This document shows, in pieces, positions 22,666-34,172 of a DNA stretch of 64,000 bases. Source of the DNA: Ashinkailepas kermadecensis (lineage: Eukaryota > Arthropoda > Thecostraca > Neolepadidae); contig JAOTOM010004353.1 of the NCBI GenBank assembly GCA_034440615.1, positions 1 to 64,000 of the forward strand. The letters are read 5' to 3'. The translations under genes and the position numbers were made by a program. Every line of letters begins with the position of its first letter. Position 1 is the stretch's first letter. The notes below the pieces were generated by a model. It was given only the letters and a program-made list of their open reading frames with translations, was not told the origin of the DNA and searched no databases.

Positions 22666-22912
22666 CCCTTGCGGAATGGTAAGCGGCTAATGGTAAGCAT
22701 ACCCTTGCGGAATGGTAAGAGCTAATGGTAAGCATACCCTTGCGGAATGGTAAGAGCTAATGGTAAGCATACCCTTGCGGAATGGTAAGCAGCTAATGGT
22801 AAGCATACCCTTGCGGAATGGTAAGCAGCTAATGGTAAGCATACCCTTGCGGAATGGTAAGCGGCTAATGGTAAGCATACCCTTGCGGAATGGTAAGCGG
22901 CTAATGGTAAGG
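22666..22912. repeat. Minisatellite, 35-36-bp unit, seven copies
   Basis: Units begin CCCTTGCGGAATGGTAAG at 22666, 22702, 22737, 22772, 22808, 22844 and 22880. The 35/36-bp lengths reflect one missing base in the AAGAGCTAA variants against AAGCGGCTAA or AAGCAGCTAA. The word ATGGTAAG occurs twice per unit, so the unit may itself be an old internal duplication. Confidence 0.95.
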
Positions 22913-23591
22913 CGGCGAGCCGTCTCTCCGACGTGGGCCGCATCTGCCGCAACTCGCCCGCCCGGCCATGCTTACGGAGTTTTCACACTGTTCGAGTTAA
23001 GGTCCCACTCTATTTATGAATGATGCCGGAGTAAAATGGAACGTATGATTCCAGCTTCAATATTTGAAGAAAATCTATAACGGGTGTACTACTTACAACT
23101 TGAATTGGTATCCAAAAATGTTTGGTCAACAATAGTTCTGAAAATCTTTGAAGAATATACTGGCACTTCATGGTGAAGTATTGTATTGTGTATCCCGGTA
23201 ACAGTTTTCGGATCTAGGAAATCTTTCCTATTTTTAACAATATATTACCAAGCAATGGAACATAAATCTAATTTTATACTTCACGATATTTAAAACCATC
23301 TGCCAACTTAGTACAAAATCATCATGTTTTGTCATTACAGCACGTCCATTGTCAGTGCACTGAAGCATTCTTTTTTCGTTGTCCTTTCCGTGATAAAAGG
23401 GTCGCAATCAAATTAATACAATTATACAGTAGTTGAATTAACTATTGTATTTTAAACGACATCATGAGATACAATTATTAAAATTATGCATAAGATTGCA
23501 AATACCTTAGTCACTATCAAAAGGACGATTTATGTGGTGGAAATTTATCGAAACGGCTCTGATGCACATTACTTATCCTATAATTTTTTAA
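22913..23591. other. No gene recognised
   Basis: AT-rich single-copy-looking DNA between the 36-bp array and the SINE. Confidence 0.5.
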
Positions 23592-23602
23592 GTTATCTGG
23601 TG

Positions 23603-23765
23603 GGGACGAGTAGTCTAGGGGTAAGTTGCCCGTGTCACAATCGAAAGATTGTGGGTTCGAGTCTCACCTGTCGCTACTCTTTTCCCGCGGCCAATAGGCG
23701 TGGGAGATTGGCGACGCTACATGACTCAACGGTCGACGTGTCGTAAAACCCCATAACCAACCAAT
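23603..23765 (+). mobile_element. tRNA-derived SINE, copy A
   Basis: The head contains a degraded RNA polymerase III A box (TAGTCTAGGGGTAAGTTG) and a B box (GGGTTCGAGTCTC) with a T-arm of the form GTGGG-TTCGAGT-CTCAC. The body follows (GACGCTACATGACTCAAC, GGTCGACGTGTCGTAAAACC), ending in an AACCAACCAA tail. It is flanked by GTTATCTGGTG (23592-23602) and GTTATATGGTG (23766-23776), an 11-bp target-site duplication with one mismatch. A second copy is at 53048-53209. The anticodon-loop region CTCACAA is most like tRNA-Val(CAC), which is a tentative origin. Confidence 0.85.
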
Positions 23766-23776
23766 GTTATATGGTG

Positions 23777-26720
23777 AACAACTAGATCTTGGAGTATTTT
23801 GATGCTTAGGCTTCACAACGGAAGACTCAATTCAACAGAATAATTGCACGGTGTAATTTGGCTGGGCTTGGGTACACACTTTATATCTCCGGCGTACATA
23901 ATGGCTGTGGCAACATGTCTAGTAGATGTCTAGTATCTAGTCATGTCTAGTCATTACATTTGTTCTGCAATTGAATTCACGTCAGATATGTCGAATCGGA
24001 ATATCAGATATATTTTCCATTTTTCCGTGATTAATCGTCCAAATATGGGCATAAGCGGTGTGACACGCCGTGACTAGCAACGTTCTCCGATGGTGTGACG
24101 TCATATAGCACAAGGGAAGTATTTCCCCGTATCTGCCGCCCAGTCCGTAACGTCGTGTTTACCAATGTCTGCCGGAAGAACCGTGCATGTGCACAGACGC
24201 AGTCTGGATGATGGTTTTTTTAATAGGCTGGTGGCGCCCTTGGTTAATTATTGAAGTAATTCGGGTGGAAATATTCCATTGCAATCCGAAGACCGCTACC
24301 CCAAAACAAAGCAAGTGGTGACTGGTGCAATTGTTTACAAGCATTTCCAGATCGGCTGCGGGGTAAAATGTTTCTCAGTATTCCGAATGACTTGAGACAC
24401 AAGCTGCGGTGGAATGCGGTGAGACAAGAATATCCAATCCCAAAAGGATGCACCTGCTCTCGTGATGATCACTTCAATTTAACTGTCCTCTATCAGGGCC
24501 TATGGAAGTGGCATGTCAAGGAACCAATCTGTAAGCTGAAGATTCTTGATTAGATCTTATCTGTATGTACATATGCCTAACATGCATCAGGTTAAGTGGG
24601 TTGCAGATTGTGGGCGGTGGGTGGAACTAATTGAGTGATGGAGCACGCCCCCTCTAAGCATAAGTATGGAACATCTGCCGTGCGACACTGACTGGAAAGA
24701 ATCGGCCTTACCCTACGCCCTACTTAACCCCGTCGTTCTGCTTCTGCAGGATGTAACAGAAATGAAACATATATCAGGAGTGTATCTGGTATGGCTTCCA
24801 ACCTAACCTTTGAGCAATCGAAAATATGGCTTAGTAACACAAGGGTAGGCTGAACTATATATTTGTGACATGAGCTAAAAGCACACAATAATGAACGACT
24901 TTTATTTGGACCCTTTCGTATTCTTAATGGTTTATAGTAGTAAGAGCTGCATTCCATATTGAAATTTCGGCTTTCTAACATTTGCATAATGAAATATACA
25001 CTCTAAACGCATAATGAGCTTCAAAAGTATGAAAAGAAGCAGGTCGAATTGTCGTGTTGTTATCTACAAGAATGAAATCAAGAAGCATTTTTGTTTCTTC
25101 CCTTTCACATTCTTACATATTTATTGCGTGATGCAGCATTGAGAGCAATCATATCTGGAAAATTATGCAAAATAATGAAACCTGCTCACCCATCATGCAC
25201 CTGGATACTGGGATTCCAACAGCAGTGACATAGGGGTGCCTGCCTGCTAGACATAGACAGTGACCTGCCTACTCAACGTGGAATGAAATTAAGCATTACC
25301 CATGTGGTGCTATATTGAAAGAAACTACTATGCGAAATAGCCCTGGTCCCGTAAATTTGCGCTTATTTCTACACCACTCATGGACATAGGTAGGTACCTA
25401 TTTAAATAAGAACCAACCTCTTACCTACTCCCGAGTAAGATACGCCAACTTCTTTTTGGGTACCATGCAGTGGTTGTACTGCTTGGTAATAAGACTCATA
25501 GACAAGGAATTTACCAATTGAATCTATGAACAATTACGTATATGTGAGAATATGTATGTAATGCAATATTACCGTTTGTCCTGAATTTACCACACCCTAC
25601 ATAATGGATACCGCTTTGAGAAAATCGGTCATATTTTGCTCATGTTTGCTTCCCCTTGCAACTGATCCTGGCATGATCGGGCTGAACATAAGCATTTGCG
25701 TAGGTAAGAAAGGTAGCATGAGGAGCTGAATCCCAAATTATTTTCACCTGAAGAGCACAACAACGAAAATATTCAGATGCATGTGCTGTTCCTAAGTTTT
25801 CGCGAAAGTATGTCGAAGGTACCTTCGACAAATCGCTCCTGGACGCGCTTCTGATATAGTTGTAGCACTAAAATCGTGACCCGAAGTAGCAAAAATAATG
25901 ATAGGAAAAGTCACCAAGTTTCACGACCCTTTCATGATATGTTAGGGAGTGGCAGGCGAAGAACCACAAGGGGGCGGTTTACGCCCCCTACCGGAATAAG
26001 GTAAATACTTCGCGATCGAAATTTGCTACGAAGATGGGCAAAGCAAGTTAAAATTTTGATATTGAAGTAATAAATGTCGATTTAATCTTTACCTGTAGGT
26101 AAAGCTCGACAACTTTCTAAATTTAGATTTGCTAAGATCCGGCTTCAAAATGCTGAAAAATATAGTTGTCCTCCACAAAGCTCTAGAAATGGTTCAGCAT
26201 GTAAATACTACATAAAAGCTGCTACGTGGTACTTGCCAGACGCGAAAGAAAATATACATGATGAATATCAGAAAATTAAGAATTACTTTCAATACAATAA
26301 ATACAGTTAAGGTCCCATGTAGAACATGATTGAAATGTAATTAAGAACTGCTGACCAAGCATGTCCAATGGAGGGGCAGTGCCTAGGCTAAAAGGAACTT
26401 GCTTCTTGAAACCAGTCGAGAACATACCGAAAGGTTTGTGCCCAATCTTGGAATGTGCATTTTACTTAGAATTCCCTCTTTAATCCCAGTGATCATGAGC
26501 AAAGAAAATCTTTTCCGCACTAGATTAACCAACACAAAAGCTAATTTCCGTCGGTAAGTGGTATCAGCACAGAAGACAAGCAAAACATGCAATATCCTTG
26601 AGTAGACGACGAACAGGTCCTTACGTGAGGTAATTGTGTCGCTGTACATCACGCAGTTCTCAGGAAGGATACATGAAGCACTGCCATGATTACAATGAAA
26701 CAAGGACAGCAAACAAGCCA
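23777..26720. other. No gene recognised
   Basis: About 3 kb of AT-rich non-coding DNA. No recognisable domain, no tandem repeat and no clear transposon. All frames are short. Confidence 0.55.
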
Positions 26721-26777
26721 AAACACACACACACACTCACACTCACACACACCCACACCCACCCACACACACCCACA

Positions 26778-26858
<81 letters not shown>
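26721..26858. repeat. (CA)n microsatellite
   Basis: About 140 bp of CA repeats with CCCACA interruptions in the left half and an almost pure right half. Confidence 0.95.
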
Positions 26859-26859
<1 letters not shown>

Positions 26860-26930
26860 TAGCGCTAATAAATTACGGAACCTAAAATTGCATATCAAAA
26901 ATCCTTAGCGGCCCTGACAGCGGGTGTTAG

Positions 26931-27605
26931 CGTCCGGGCAGCACTGGATGACGGCGGCAATCGCGTCCGGGCAGCACTGGATGACGGCGGCAATGGCGTC
27001 CGGGCAGCACTGGATGACGGCGGCAATGGCGTCCGGGCAGCACTGGATGACGGCGGCAATGGCGTCCGGGCAGCACTGGATGACGGCGGCAATGGCGTCC
27101 GGGCAGCACTGGATGACGGCGGCAATCGCGTCCGGGCAGCACTGGATGACGGCGGCAATGGCGTCCGGGCAGCACTGGATGACGGCGGCAATGGCGTCCG
27201 GGCAGCACTGGATGACGGCGGCAATCGCGTCCGGGCAGCACTGGATGACGGCGGCAATGGCGTCCGGGCAGCACTGGATGACGGCGGCAATGGCGTCCGG
27301 GCAGCACTGGATGACGGCGGCAATGGCGTCCGGGCAGCACTGGATGACGGCGGCAATGGCGTCCGGGCAGCACTGGATGACGGCGGCAATGGCGTCCGGG
27401 CAGCACTGGATGACGGCGGCAATGGCGTCCGGGCAGCACTGGATGACGGCGGCAATGGCGTCCGGGCAGCACTGGATGACGGCGGCAATGGCGTCCGGGC
27501 AGCACTGGATGACGGAGGCAATGGCGTCCGGGCAGCACTGGATGACGGCGGCAATGGCGTCCGGGCAGCACTGGATGACGGCGGCAATGGCGTCCGGGCA
27601 GCACT
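26931..27605. repeat. Minisatellite, 33-bp unit, 20 full copies
   Basis: Unit CGTCCGGGCAGCACTGGATG followed by ACGGCGGCAATGG, 33 bp with no length variation. Variation is nearly absent: three units carry AATCGCG instead of AATGGCG (positions 26961, 27126, 27225, spaced by 5 and 3 units), and one has GGAGGC near 27517. Because the unit is 11 codons long, one plus and three minus frames stay open for 230-264 codons. These are by-products of the repeat. Such homogeneity implies recent amplification or ongoing homogenisation. Confidence 0.95.
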
Positions 27606-27823
27606 CGGATAACTCTCCGCCTGTCGTTGGTCGCCATTTCCATATCATATGCATCAACTCCGGTAATCGATTTATCTCACTGGCGCGGACGATTTATCTC
27701 ACTGTAGGCGTTCATTAGGGGACGTGTCAAAAATATAATGGGGCTGTGCGTGACGACGCGGTGTATGGCTGGATCTAGGACACCGCATGCCTCCGAAGAG
27801 TGCGTCGGTGGAAAAACTGAACC

Positions 27824-27980
27824 CATGTCTCGCCACATGTTGTACTGACGTGATCCCATGTCTCGCCACATGTTGTACTGACGTGATCCCATGTCGCGCC
27901 ACATGCTGCACTCACGTGATCATATGTCTCGCCACAAGTTGCACTAACGTGATCCTATGTCGCACCATAAAAGAGTACCG
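27824..27980. repeat. Minisatellite, 33-bp unit, about 4-5 diverging copies
   Basis: CATGTCTCGCCACATGTTGT plus ACTGACGTGATCC repeats at 27824, 27857 and 27890, then degenerates rightwards. Unit length equals that of the array at 26931-27605 but the sequence is unrelated. Confidence 0.85.
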
Positions 27981-28344
27981 CGGTGTCAAAACTGCACCTA
28001 CGTCGCACCACAAAATACGACCACGGAATAAGCATCCGGGAGTGGCTGATCAGCTACCGACGCGTGTTAAGCCGACGGGCGACAGACAGACGGTGGATGT
28101 TTGTTCAGGTGTAAAGGGCCCGGCGCGTGCACGTGGCGACGCACCAGCCGGCGGTCGAGAGGAGGCTCCGGGGAGTCGACGTATCTCGGCCAGCATCCGG
28201 CCGCCGGGATTGACGGTGCGAGGCGGACCCGTCCGATGAACGAACGAACCGACGTTGGGTTCCTTTACTGCGCATCCGGCTGCTGGGCCATATGGCGTCG
28301 CCAGCCACTCACGCCAAATGGACGCCGGTGGACTAGGCAATCAC

Positions 28345-28416
28345 GCCGGTTGTGGGATTCGAACCCACGATGTGACGATCAAGAATCCAACGTCCTACCG
28401 ATTGAGCAATCACGAC
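28345..28416 (-). pseudogene. tRNA-Lys-like relic (pseudogene or SINE head)
   Basis: The minus strand contains an A box (TTGCTCAATCGGTAGGACG), an anticodon-loop region TTCTTGA (CTT, Lys-like) and a good B box in a perfect T-arm (GTGGG-TTCGAAT-CCCAC). The anticodon stem and the inner acceptor stem are mispaired, so this is not a functional tRNA gene. It may be the head of a SINE whose body extends to lower coordinates. Confidence 0.6.
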
Positions 28417-29126
28417 TCCGAGCCGCCAGATGACTCTGAGAATTATTCGGAAAACCTTAAATTCCTAATTGTAACTAAGTTTGATGTCCGCTTCTTAGCT
28501 TCTGTCGAAAGTTCGAGCTGCTCTAATAGTAGTGTACTGTTTTGCCCACACGTAGGTATATCAACGTTATGTGTACTTACGCGCGCCGTGAAGGGGGGAT
28601 TTGTCCTTCGTGAGTGGTGGACCGAAAGACTCGATATGGAGCGCCGATGTTATTGCAGCTGTCAGTGAAGAATGCGTCGCACGTCCTACGGCACGGCATG
28701 GTTCAGATCGCTAAAGTCTAGGTCAACGGTTCCAACATATCCAAGTTGGGCGTATTTATGATGACGTTGCCATGCCTGTGGATGCATCTATCCCAAAACC
28801 ATGAGAATGATCTTGTCATGTACGGAGCCCACTCCTCTCCTTGAAACACTCAACGGTCAGCTTAGGTCAGATCAAGTTGGATAACAGGGAAAAATATTGA
28901 TTTTAGGATGAAGCCTCATTGTACGAGAGTATGATAAGCCCCCCCCCCCCTCCCGCACACACGCACACGATAACCCTGGCTATGACCTTGACTTCTAACA
29001 TCGATACTCTCACAATTAGAGAATACCTATAACCTCCACATAGCCTGAAATATGTTGATGCTTGTCCGGTTAGTTCTTAACACCTTGTGGATTCACTTAT
29101 TGCGCCTTATATATGAATCCTCTCCA
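28417..29126. other. No gene recognised
   Basis: Non-coding. Contains a C run with CA-rich sequence at 28940-28970. Confidence 0.5.
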
Positions 29127-29365
29127 CTGCGCATGTTGTGTAGTAGCCACTACCACACACTAAGGATGTCGCATGCCGTGCAGTAGCTGCTATCACAAGC
29201 TAAGGATTTCGCATGACGTGCAGTAGCTGCTATCACAAGCTAAGGATTTCGCATGACGTGTAGTAGCTGCTATCACAAGCTAAGGATTTCGCATGACGTG
29301 CAGTAGCTGCTATAACAAGATAAGGACATAAACACATCATGTCGTGTAGTAGCCGCTATCACAGC
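29127..29365. repeat. Minisatellite, 40-bp unit, about 6 copies
   Basis: Units of TAAGGATTTCGCATGACGTG plus CAGTAGCTGCTATCACAAGC. The central units are nearly identical and the outer ones are diverged (CACTACCACACACTAAGG on the left, CCGCTATCACAGC on the right). Confidence 0.9.
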
Positions 29366-30867
29366 ATTTCATTACAACAGACCTTGACAACCTTCATGGG
29401 TGCTTTCCCGTAGGGCTCTATGTTAAGCGTCAGGGGTGCTCAATGGTTTTCAGGGGTGCATAGGCGCCCATAAAAATGCAATGTCCCACCCATGCTGCTA
29501 CGCCACAATGTCTAACAGTCAAAAACACTGGTATGCGACAGAATACCCCCATGCCAGAATATGCAAGTACAAAGTGGCTTTAGAATTAACATGTGCTCTA
29601 TGGAGGTTCTGAGAACTCTGTCGCATGTGACATTCTGCCCCTTGGGCATTTTGTCGCTCCCCAGTGCTCTTGGCTGTTGGACATTATGGCGCTTGGACAT
29701 TACGGCGCTTGGACATTGTGACGCCTTGGACATTCTGACCCTGTACCGAATCAACGGGATTTGTCGCGACGGCCACGCTCGCGTGATGCTGATGTATTTG
29801 TCTCCAAGCTCGTCACCAATTTGTCTATCTCATGCTCAGCTGAGAAGTGAGTTAGTTGGACATGTGAGATAGCTACAGCTAGGCAACCAATATGATTGCA
29901 ACAAATGTTGGTTTTTTAATTGTAAAATAGTGTAAATAGCCGCTGTACCGCAACCACTGACGTCTGCATATTTGTTAGCTTTCCCTACCCCAATCCATGA
30001 TCGATCTGCCGGCTGTAAAACCGGGTGCAATGCCCTGCCATGTGTTTGCGCGGTCGCGACGTTACCTTGTGTTTAGGATACCCCGATTGGCTGCAGTTGG
30101 CTGTTGTCAGAGATAGATTCGGTATTGTTGCGCCGACCTGCACTGTTCCCACGTATGTACGACGTGGACTGCTCCCACGTATGTACGGCGTTGCGCTGCT
30201 CCCACGTGTGTACGGCGTTGCGCTTCATCAATGTCGGCTCATTTCAATTTAATTGCACTGCTTATGGCATGGTACGCGAGGACGAAGGGCTATGAAGGGA
30301 AATTAGTTATTCAAAACACTTGAAACTTCACATCTCAGGATATTCGATCGCACAGGCTTCATGGGCATCAATGAGGATTTCGTTGAAGAAGCTGAGAGAA
30401 GTGGAAGGGATTGTATAATTACCACGGTGCCAGACAGTTAGGAAAGGATAATATTGGGCTGTCAGCATAAGCTAAAGCGTAATTGTCATGGCAATTCAGA
30501 TCTAACCCAGTTATTACGTGTTCTGATAACTGGGCTGGAAGAAGCACGTGGTTCTATGACAAACAATGTCTTCGCTGTGCGATTCTGTCTAGCTACCTCT
30601 CGCCGTGCTACCGCCGGCTTGAATGCCATTTGTTTCAGGTGCCATTTATCTAGATGCCGGAGCTATAACAACCGTTTGTTTTAGGTGCCATTTGTCTAGA
30701 TGCTGAAGTAATAAGTGTTGTCCGCTTTGGCTACCGTCCGCCGTCCGACATCTGCCAGCGTTCAGAGCTCCCATTTGCCTTGCGGATCAACTGCGTGTCG
30801 TTGATGCGTTCCACGACTGTTCCGTGGTGCTGCTCGAGTGTTGCTGCATATTTCTTCTTCTCTTTCT
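29366..30867. other. No gene recognised
   Basis: Contains GGGGTGCTCAATGG/GGGGTGCATAGGCG near 29440-29470 and short GGACATT repeats at 29680-29735 (GCGCTTGGACATT, GACGCCTTGGACATT). No gene is visible. Confidence 0.45.
30148..30227. repeat. Short minisatellite, 26-27-bp unit, three copies
   Basis: CCCACGTATGTACGGCGTTG-type units start at 30148, 30174 and 30201. Confidence 0.8.
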
Positions 30868-31205
30868 TTCTTTATTGAATTTTACCAGCCTGCCACCTTC
30901 TCGGTGATATCGGCTGTTTCTGTGGTTATAGATGAGTTGTAGAGAAGTGGTCCGGACGATGCCGTAGGGGTGTAGAGTGGGGGTAGGGTCGGGTCATCGC
31001 CGTTTTGTTTGAACAATGCAAGACCATACATACACTGTTGCTATACACTATCATACATGAGGCTTTTTGTTTTGTTTTGTGCCAGGTTGGGTTTTTTCTC
31101 GTTTTTTGGCCTTTAGTTTTGTTTCATTGTTTTTTTGTATTTTCTGTTTATGTTCTTTTTGCTTCGTTTCTTTGTTTTTTTTTTCTTTGTTTTTTTTTTG
31201 TTCCC
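30868..31205 (-). mobile_element. 5'-truncated non-LTR element: A-rich region and 3' tail
   Basis: On the minus strand an A-rich stretch with AAAGGCCAAAAAACGAGAAA is followed by CAACAGTGTATG, ACGGCGATGACCCGAC, CCCCACTCTACACCCCTACG, CGTCCGGACCACTTCT, GCCGATATCACC and CTGGTAAAATTCAATAAAGA. The same words in the same order end the ORF1-bearing element at 50340-50630 (plus strand). The minus-strand end at about 30868 is a GAAAGAAAG/GAAGAAGAA tail. No open frame of the element is included. Confidence 0.85.
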
Positions 31206-32076
31206 GGCCGGTCACCAATGTGCGCCGGCGTTCGTCGCCGCCCTTCGTCCGCGCATGCGGTCGCGCCGTGTGGCGGTGTTCCGTTATTGCGTCCATTCCA
31301 CGGCCATCCGCCGCTAATTGGTGGACCCGGCTGGCAAATGAGCAACTAATGACGTCATTCACCGCACGTATGACGAAATGAGCTGCACTTATGGTGACAG
31401 AGTTGGTGCTCATGACAACAGAACCGCAGCTGAGCTGTTGTCTCTCAGGACCATTCGGGAGCGTTTGAGGATCAAGCCTCAGCCGAAGTGCCTTTGCTTG
31501 CTTGTGCTTGTGTCATTTGTCCATCCCTTTCTTAGGCATTTGTCCCTCCCTTTCTTAGGCATAGCTTGATTTAAAGCAAATATCAAATATAATTTTATGT
31601 TTACTTTACATGGTATCGTGCATCCAATTTTAGTTCAAATTTCACGACGTACCGACATTATTAGAATTGAATAATTCAAGCATATTATCTTTCCGTCACA
31701 TGCCAAGATTATGTATGTGGTAGCATAGCATAGCACCCATGCCTCAGATTTTCGAGCACCAGTGCCGAGCAGGTTGTTTTGCAGCCACGTGACCAATATT
31801 TCTGAATGATCTAAAGTGATCTTGAGTTGCGGTGCTGTTGGAGTAGTGTGTTCGAATCCACCCGTCTCCGATTCTTTATTGGTAACCAGACGTGCACCAG
31901 CACAAGTTCTTGCATCTACAGATGTGTGCCTACCATGAAATCGACCAGACGCATCCTGAATAAGGTTCAATGATATGTTTTCTGGTAGCATCATTCATGT
32001 GGTTTGAAGCCCATAAAACAATATCATCGCTTCAACAGTATCATCGCTTTTGGTGACTGAAATAAATGCCGGATTC
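31206..32076. other. No gene recognised
   Basis: CpG-containing left part (31210-31330), then AT-rich. A B-box-like GTGTTCGAATCCACC at 31850-31864 is without a convincing A box. Confidence 0.45.
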
Positions 32077-32105
32077 AACAGACAGACAGACAGACAGACA
32101 GACAT

Positions 32106-32167
<62 letters not shown>
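32077..32167. repeat. (GACA)n microsatellite
   Basis: About 90 bp of GACA repeats with two interruptions (GACATACA, GACAAACA). Confidence 0.95.
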
Positions 32168-33389
32168 CAATGACAGACAATGCATTTAAGGGCTCGAAGT
32201 TCAATTCAGCAATCAGTATCTTCTAACACATGAATGATTTGAACCACCTTTTCAGCTGGAGGAATAACAAACCAAATCACTGGAAGCAGATACGTCCTTG
32301 ACTAGCTTGGCACTTTGGACGATCCGAGTACAAAACTACTCTAACAGGCTTTTCTGTACTTGGTTTCGAGGGGATCAATGTCTTTATATACACAGACATT
32401 ATTGAGGAACTATAACGTCCTAGAAGTCCTACAATGTCAATGTCCTACAATGTTCTAGGCTATGTCCTAGGAGAATATGCGCAGCATCATTGTGATATAC
32501 ATTGAGCTTTTTATTCACACCAAGATGAAGCAAATGTCATGAATGAATATTTTGAGCACATGTGTAGTATAGGCGTACAAGTATTTCTTGATCTGATATG
32601 AGCACAGGGGTGAAGCCAGGGTTTTCTTAACTGGGGGGCGACCAGCAAAGAATCATTTTCTCGACTCCGCGTTCGGCGTGAGAAGCGCGCCGAAATTTTC
32701 CGGTTTGGCGCAGTGAAAATCCCAAAATGTCTTGGGACTAGAGTGGAAAGTAGAGACATTAAATGTGGACTAGAGTAGATCAGATTTGTATGCATGATCT
32801 TGCACAAGATATGTCAACCCAATTACCTGTCCTATCTGCATTATAGACGCTAAGATAGCTTGATATTTCATTAAAATTCCACAGTATGTTTTTCCTTTTG
32901 TGATGTGATAGGTGCAGCATCTAAGATGAGTTGGCTTTTATTTCCACTGGATGCTTCTGGATGCCAATGTTCATGTTCTGGAACTGGATCATCTTCTCAT
33001 TGGTGGCAGTGACTCTGGCTCAATCGCGCAAGAATATCAAAATATTGGGAAACCAAGGACAGGGTATGACCGGTGTGCTTTTGTACAAAGCAAGGAATGT
33101 GTCTCCACCCATGTTGTTAGCAATCAAAAGCTATTCATTTATTTGTGTTGCATGTAGCTGTCTCCGACAATCTCAGTGTTCACGTCCTAGCAGAACGTGC
33201 GGCGAACAGATGCAACAGCGACTTAATGAACGCACGCGGCCGCGGGAGAAGGCGACGATGTCGGCACGCGGTCGATAGCCGGTGTTCGCGGCCGACGAGT
33301 CCGACCGAATTGGCCGGCGACGGAGGCCGCCCCGCCAGCGAGAGGCCAATGCCACGCGCCCCGCGGCTAAGCAGCCACACGACCCGGCG
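32168..33389. other. No gene recognised
   Basis: Includes a copy of a GC-palindrome repeat near 32620-32715 (GGGGGGCGACC, then GAAGCGCGCCGAAATTTTCC) that recurs at 35340-35460 and 63150-63240. The rest looks unique. Confidence 0.45.
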
Positions 33390-33612
33390 GCACGTCCGGC
33401 CGGAGTGGTGGTCACTCCGGCCGGAGTGGTGGTCACTCGTGACGGCCGGCTCCTCACGCGGCAGCCGGCGGCACGTCCGGCCGGAGTGGTGGTCACTCGT
33501 GGCGGCCGGCTCGTCACGCGGCAGCCGGCGGCACGTCCGGTCGGAGTGGTGGTCACTCCGGCCGGAGTGGTGGTCACTCGTGGCGGCCGGCTCGTCACGC
33601 GGCAGCCGGCGG
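33390..33612. repeat. Compound repeat, units of 81, 60 and 81 bp
   Basis: Three successive units begin GGCACGTCCGGCCGGAGTGG or its CGGTCGG variant and end CACGCGGCAGCCGGC. The first and third contain an extra internal copy of the 21-bp GTGGTGGTCACTCCGGCC block. All lengths are multiples of three. Very rich in CpG and in CCGGCCGG palindromes. Confidence 0.85.
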
Positions 33613-33639
33613 CCCTGTCGATCCGGAGTGGCCGTGGCG

Positions 33640-34172
33640 GCCTTGTGACGCCGTGCCGGCCTTGTGACGCCGTGCTGGCCTTGTGACGCCGTGCCGGCCT
33701 TGTGACGCCGTGCCGGCCTTGTGACGCCGTGCTGGCCTTGTGACGCCATGCTGGCCTTGTGACGCCGTGCTGGCCTTGTGACGCCGTGCCGGCCTTGTGA
33801 TGCCGTGCCGGCCTTGTGACGCCGTGCCGGCCTTGTGACGCCGTGCTGGCCTTGTGACGCCGTGCTGGCCTTGTGACGCCGTGCCGGCCTTGTGACGCCG
33901 TGCTGGCCTTGTGACGCCATGCTGGCCTTGTGACGCCGTGCTGGCCTTGTGACGCCGTGCCGGCCTTGTGATGCCGTGCCGGCCTTGTGACGCCGTGCCG
34001 GCCTTGTGACGCCGTGCTGGCCTTGTGACGCCGTGCTGGCCTTGTGACGCCGTGCCGGCCTTGTGACGCCGTGCTGGCCTTGTGACGCCATGCTGGCCTT
34101 GTGACGCCGTGCTGGCCTTGTGACGCCGTGCCGGCCTTGTGACGCCGTGCCGGCCTTGTGACGCCGAGCTGG
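33640..34172. repeat. 19-bp minisatellite organised as 171-bp higher-order repeats
   Basis: About 28 units of CCTTGTGACGCCGTGCTGG (C/T at the CCGG/CTGG position). A CATG variant occurs at 33748, 33919 and 34090 and a GATG variant at 33801 and 33972, all exactly 171 bp (9 units) apart, so the nine-unit block has been copied as a whole. Nineteen is not a multiple of three and the unit lacks stops in several minus frames, hence the long arginine/histidine-rich spurious frames. Confidence 0.95.

Noticed and set aside
26904..27718. Open frames of 230-264 codons on both strands
   Set aside because: They arise from a 33-bp unit (11 codons) lacking stops in four frames. No codon signature favours any of them.
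28345..28416. Functional tRNA-Lys gene
   Set aside because: The anticodon stem and part of the acceptor stem do not pair, so it is a relic or a SINE head.
28255..28440. Peptide CGIRTHDVTIKNPTSYRL in a 137-codon plus frame
   Set aside because: It is the antisense translation of the tRNA-like B box, a familiar annotation artefact.
31830..31880. tRNA-like B box GTGTTCGAATCCACC
   Set aside because: No A box or cloverleaf could be found at the right distance.
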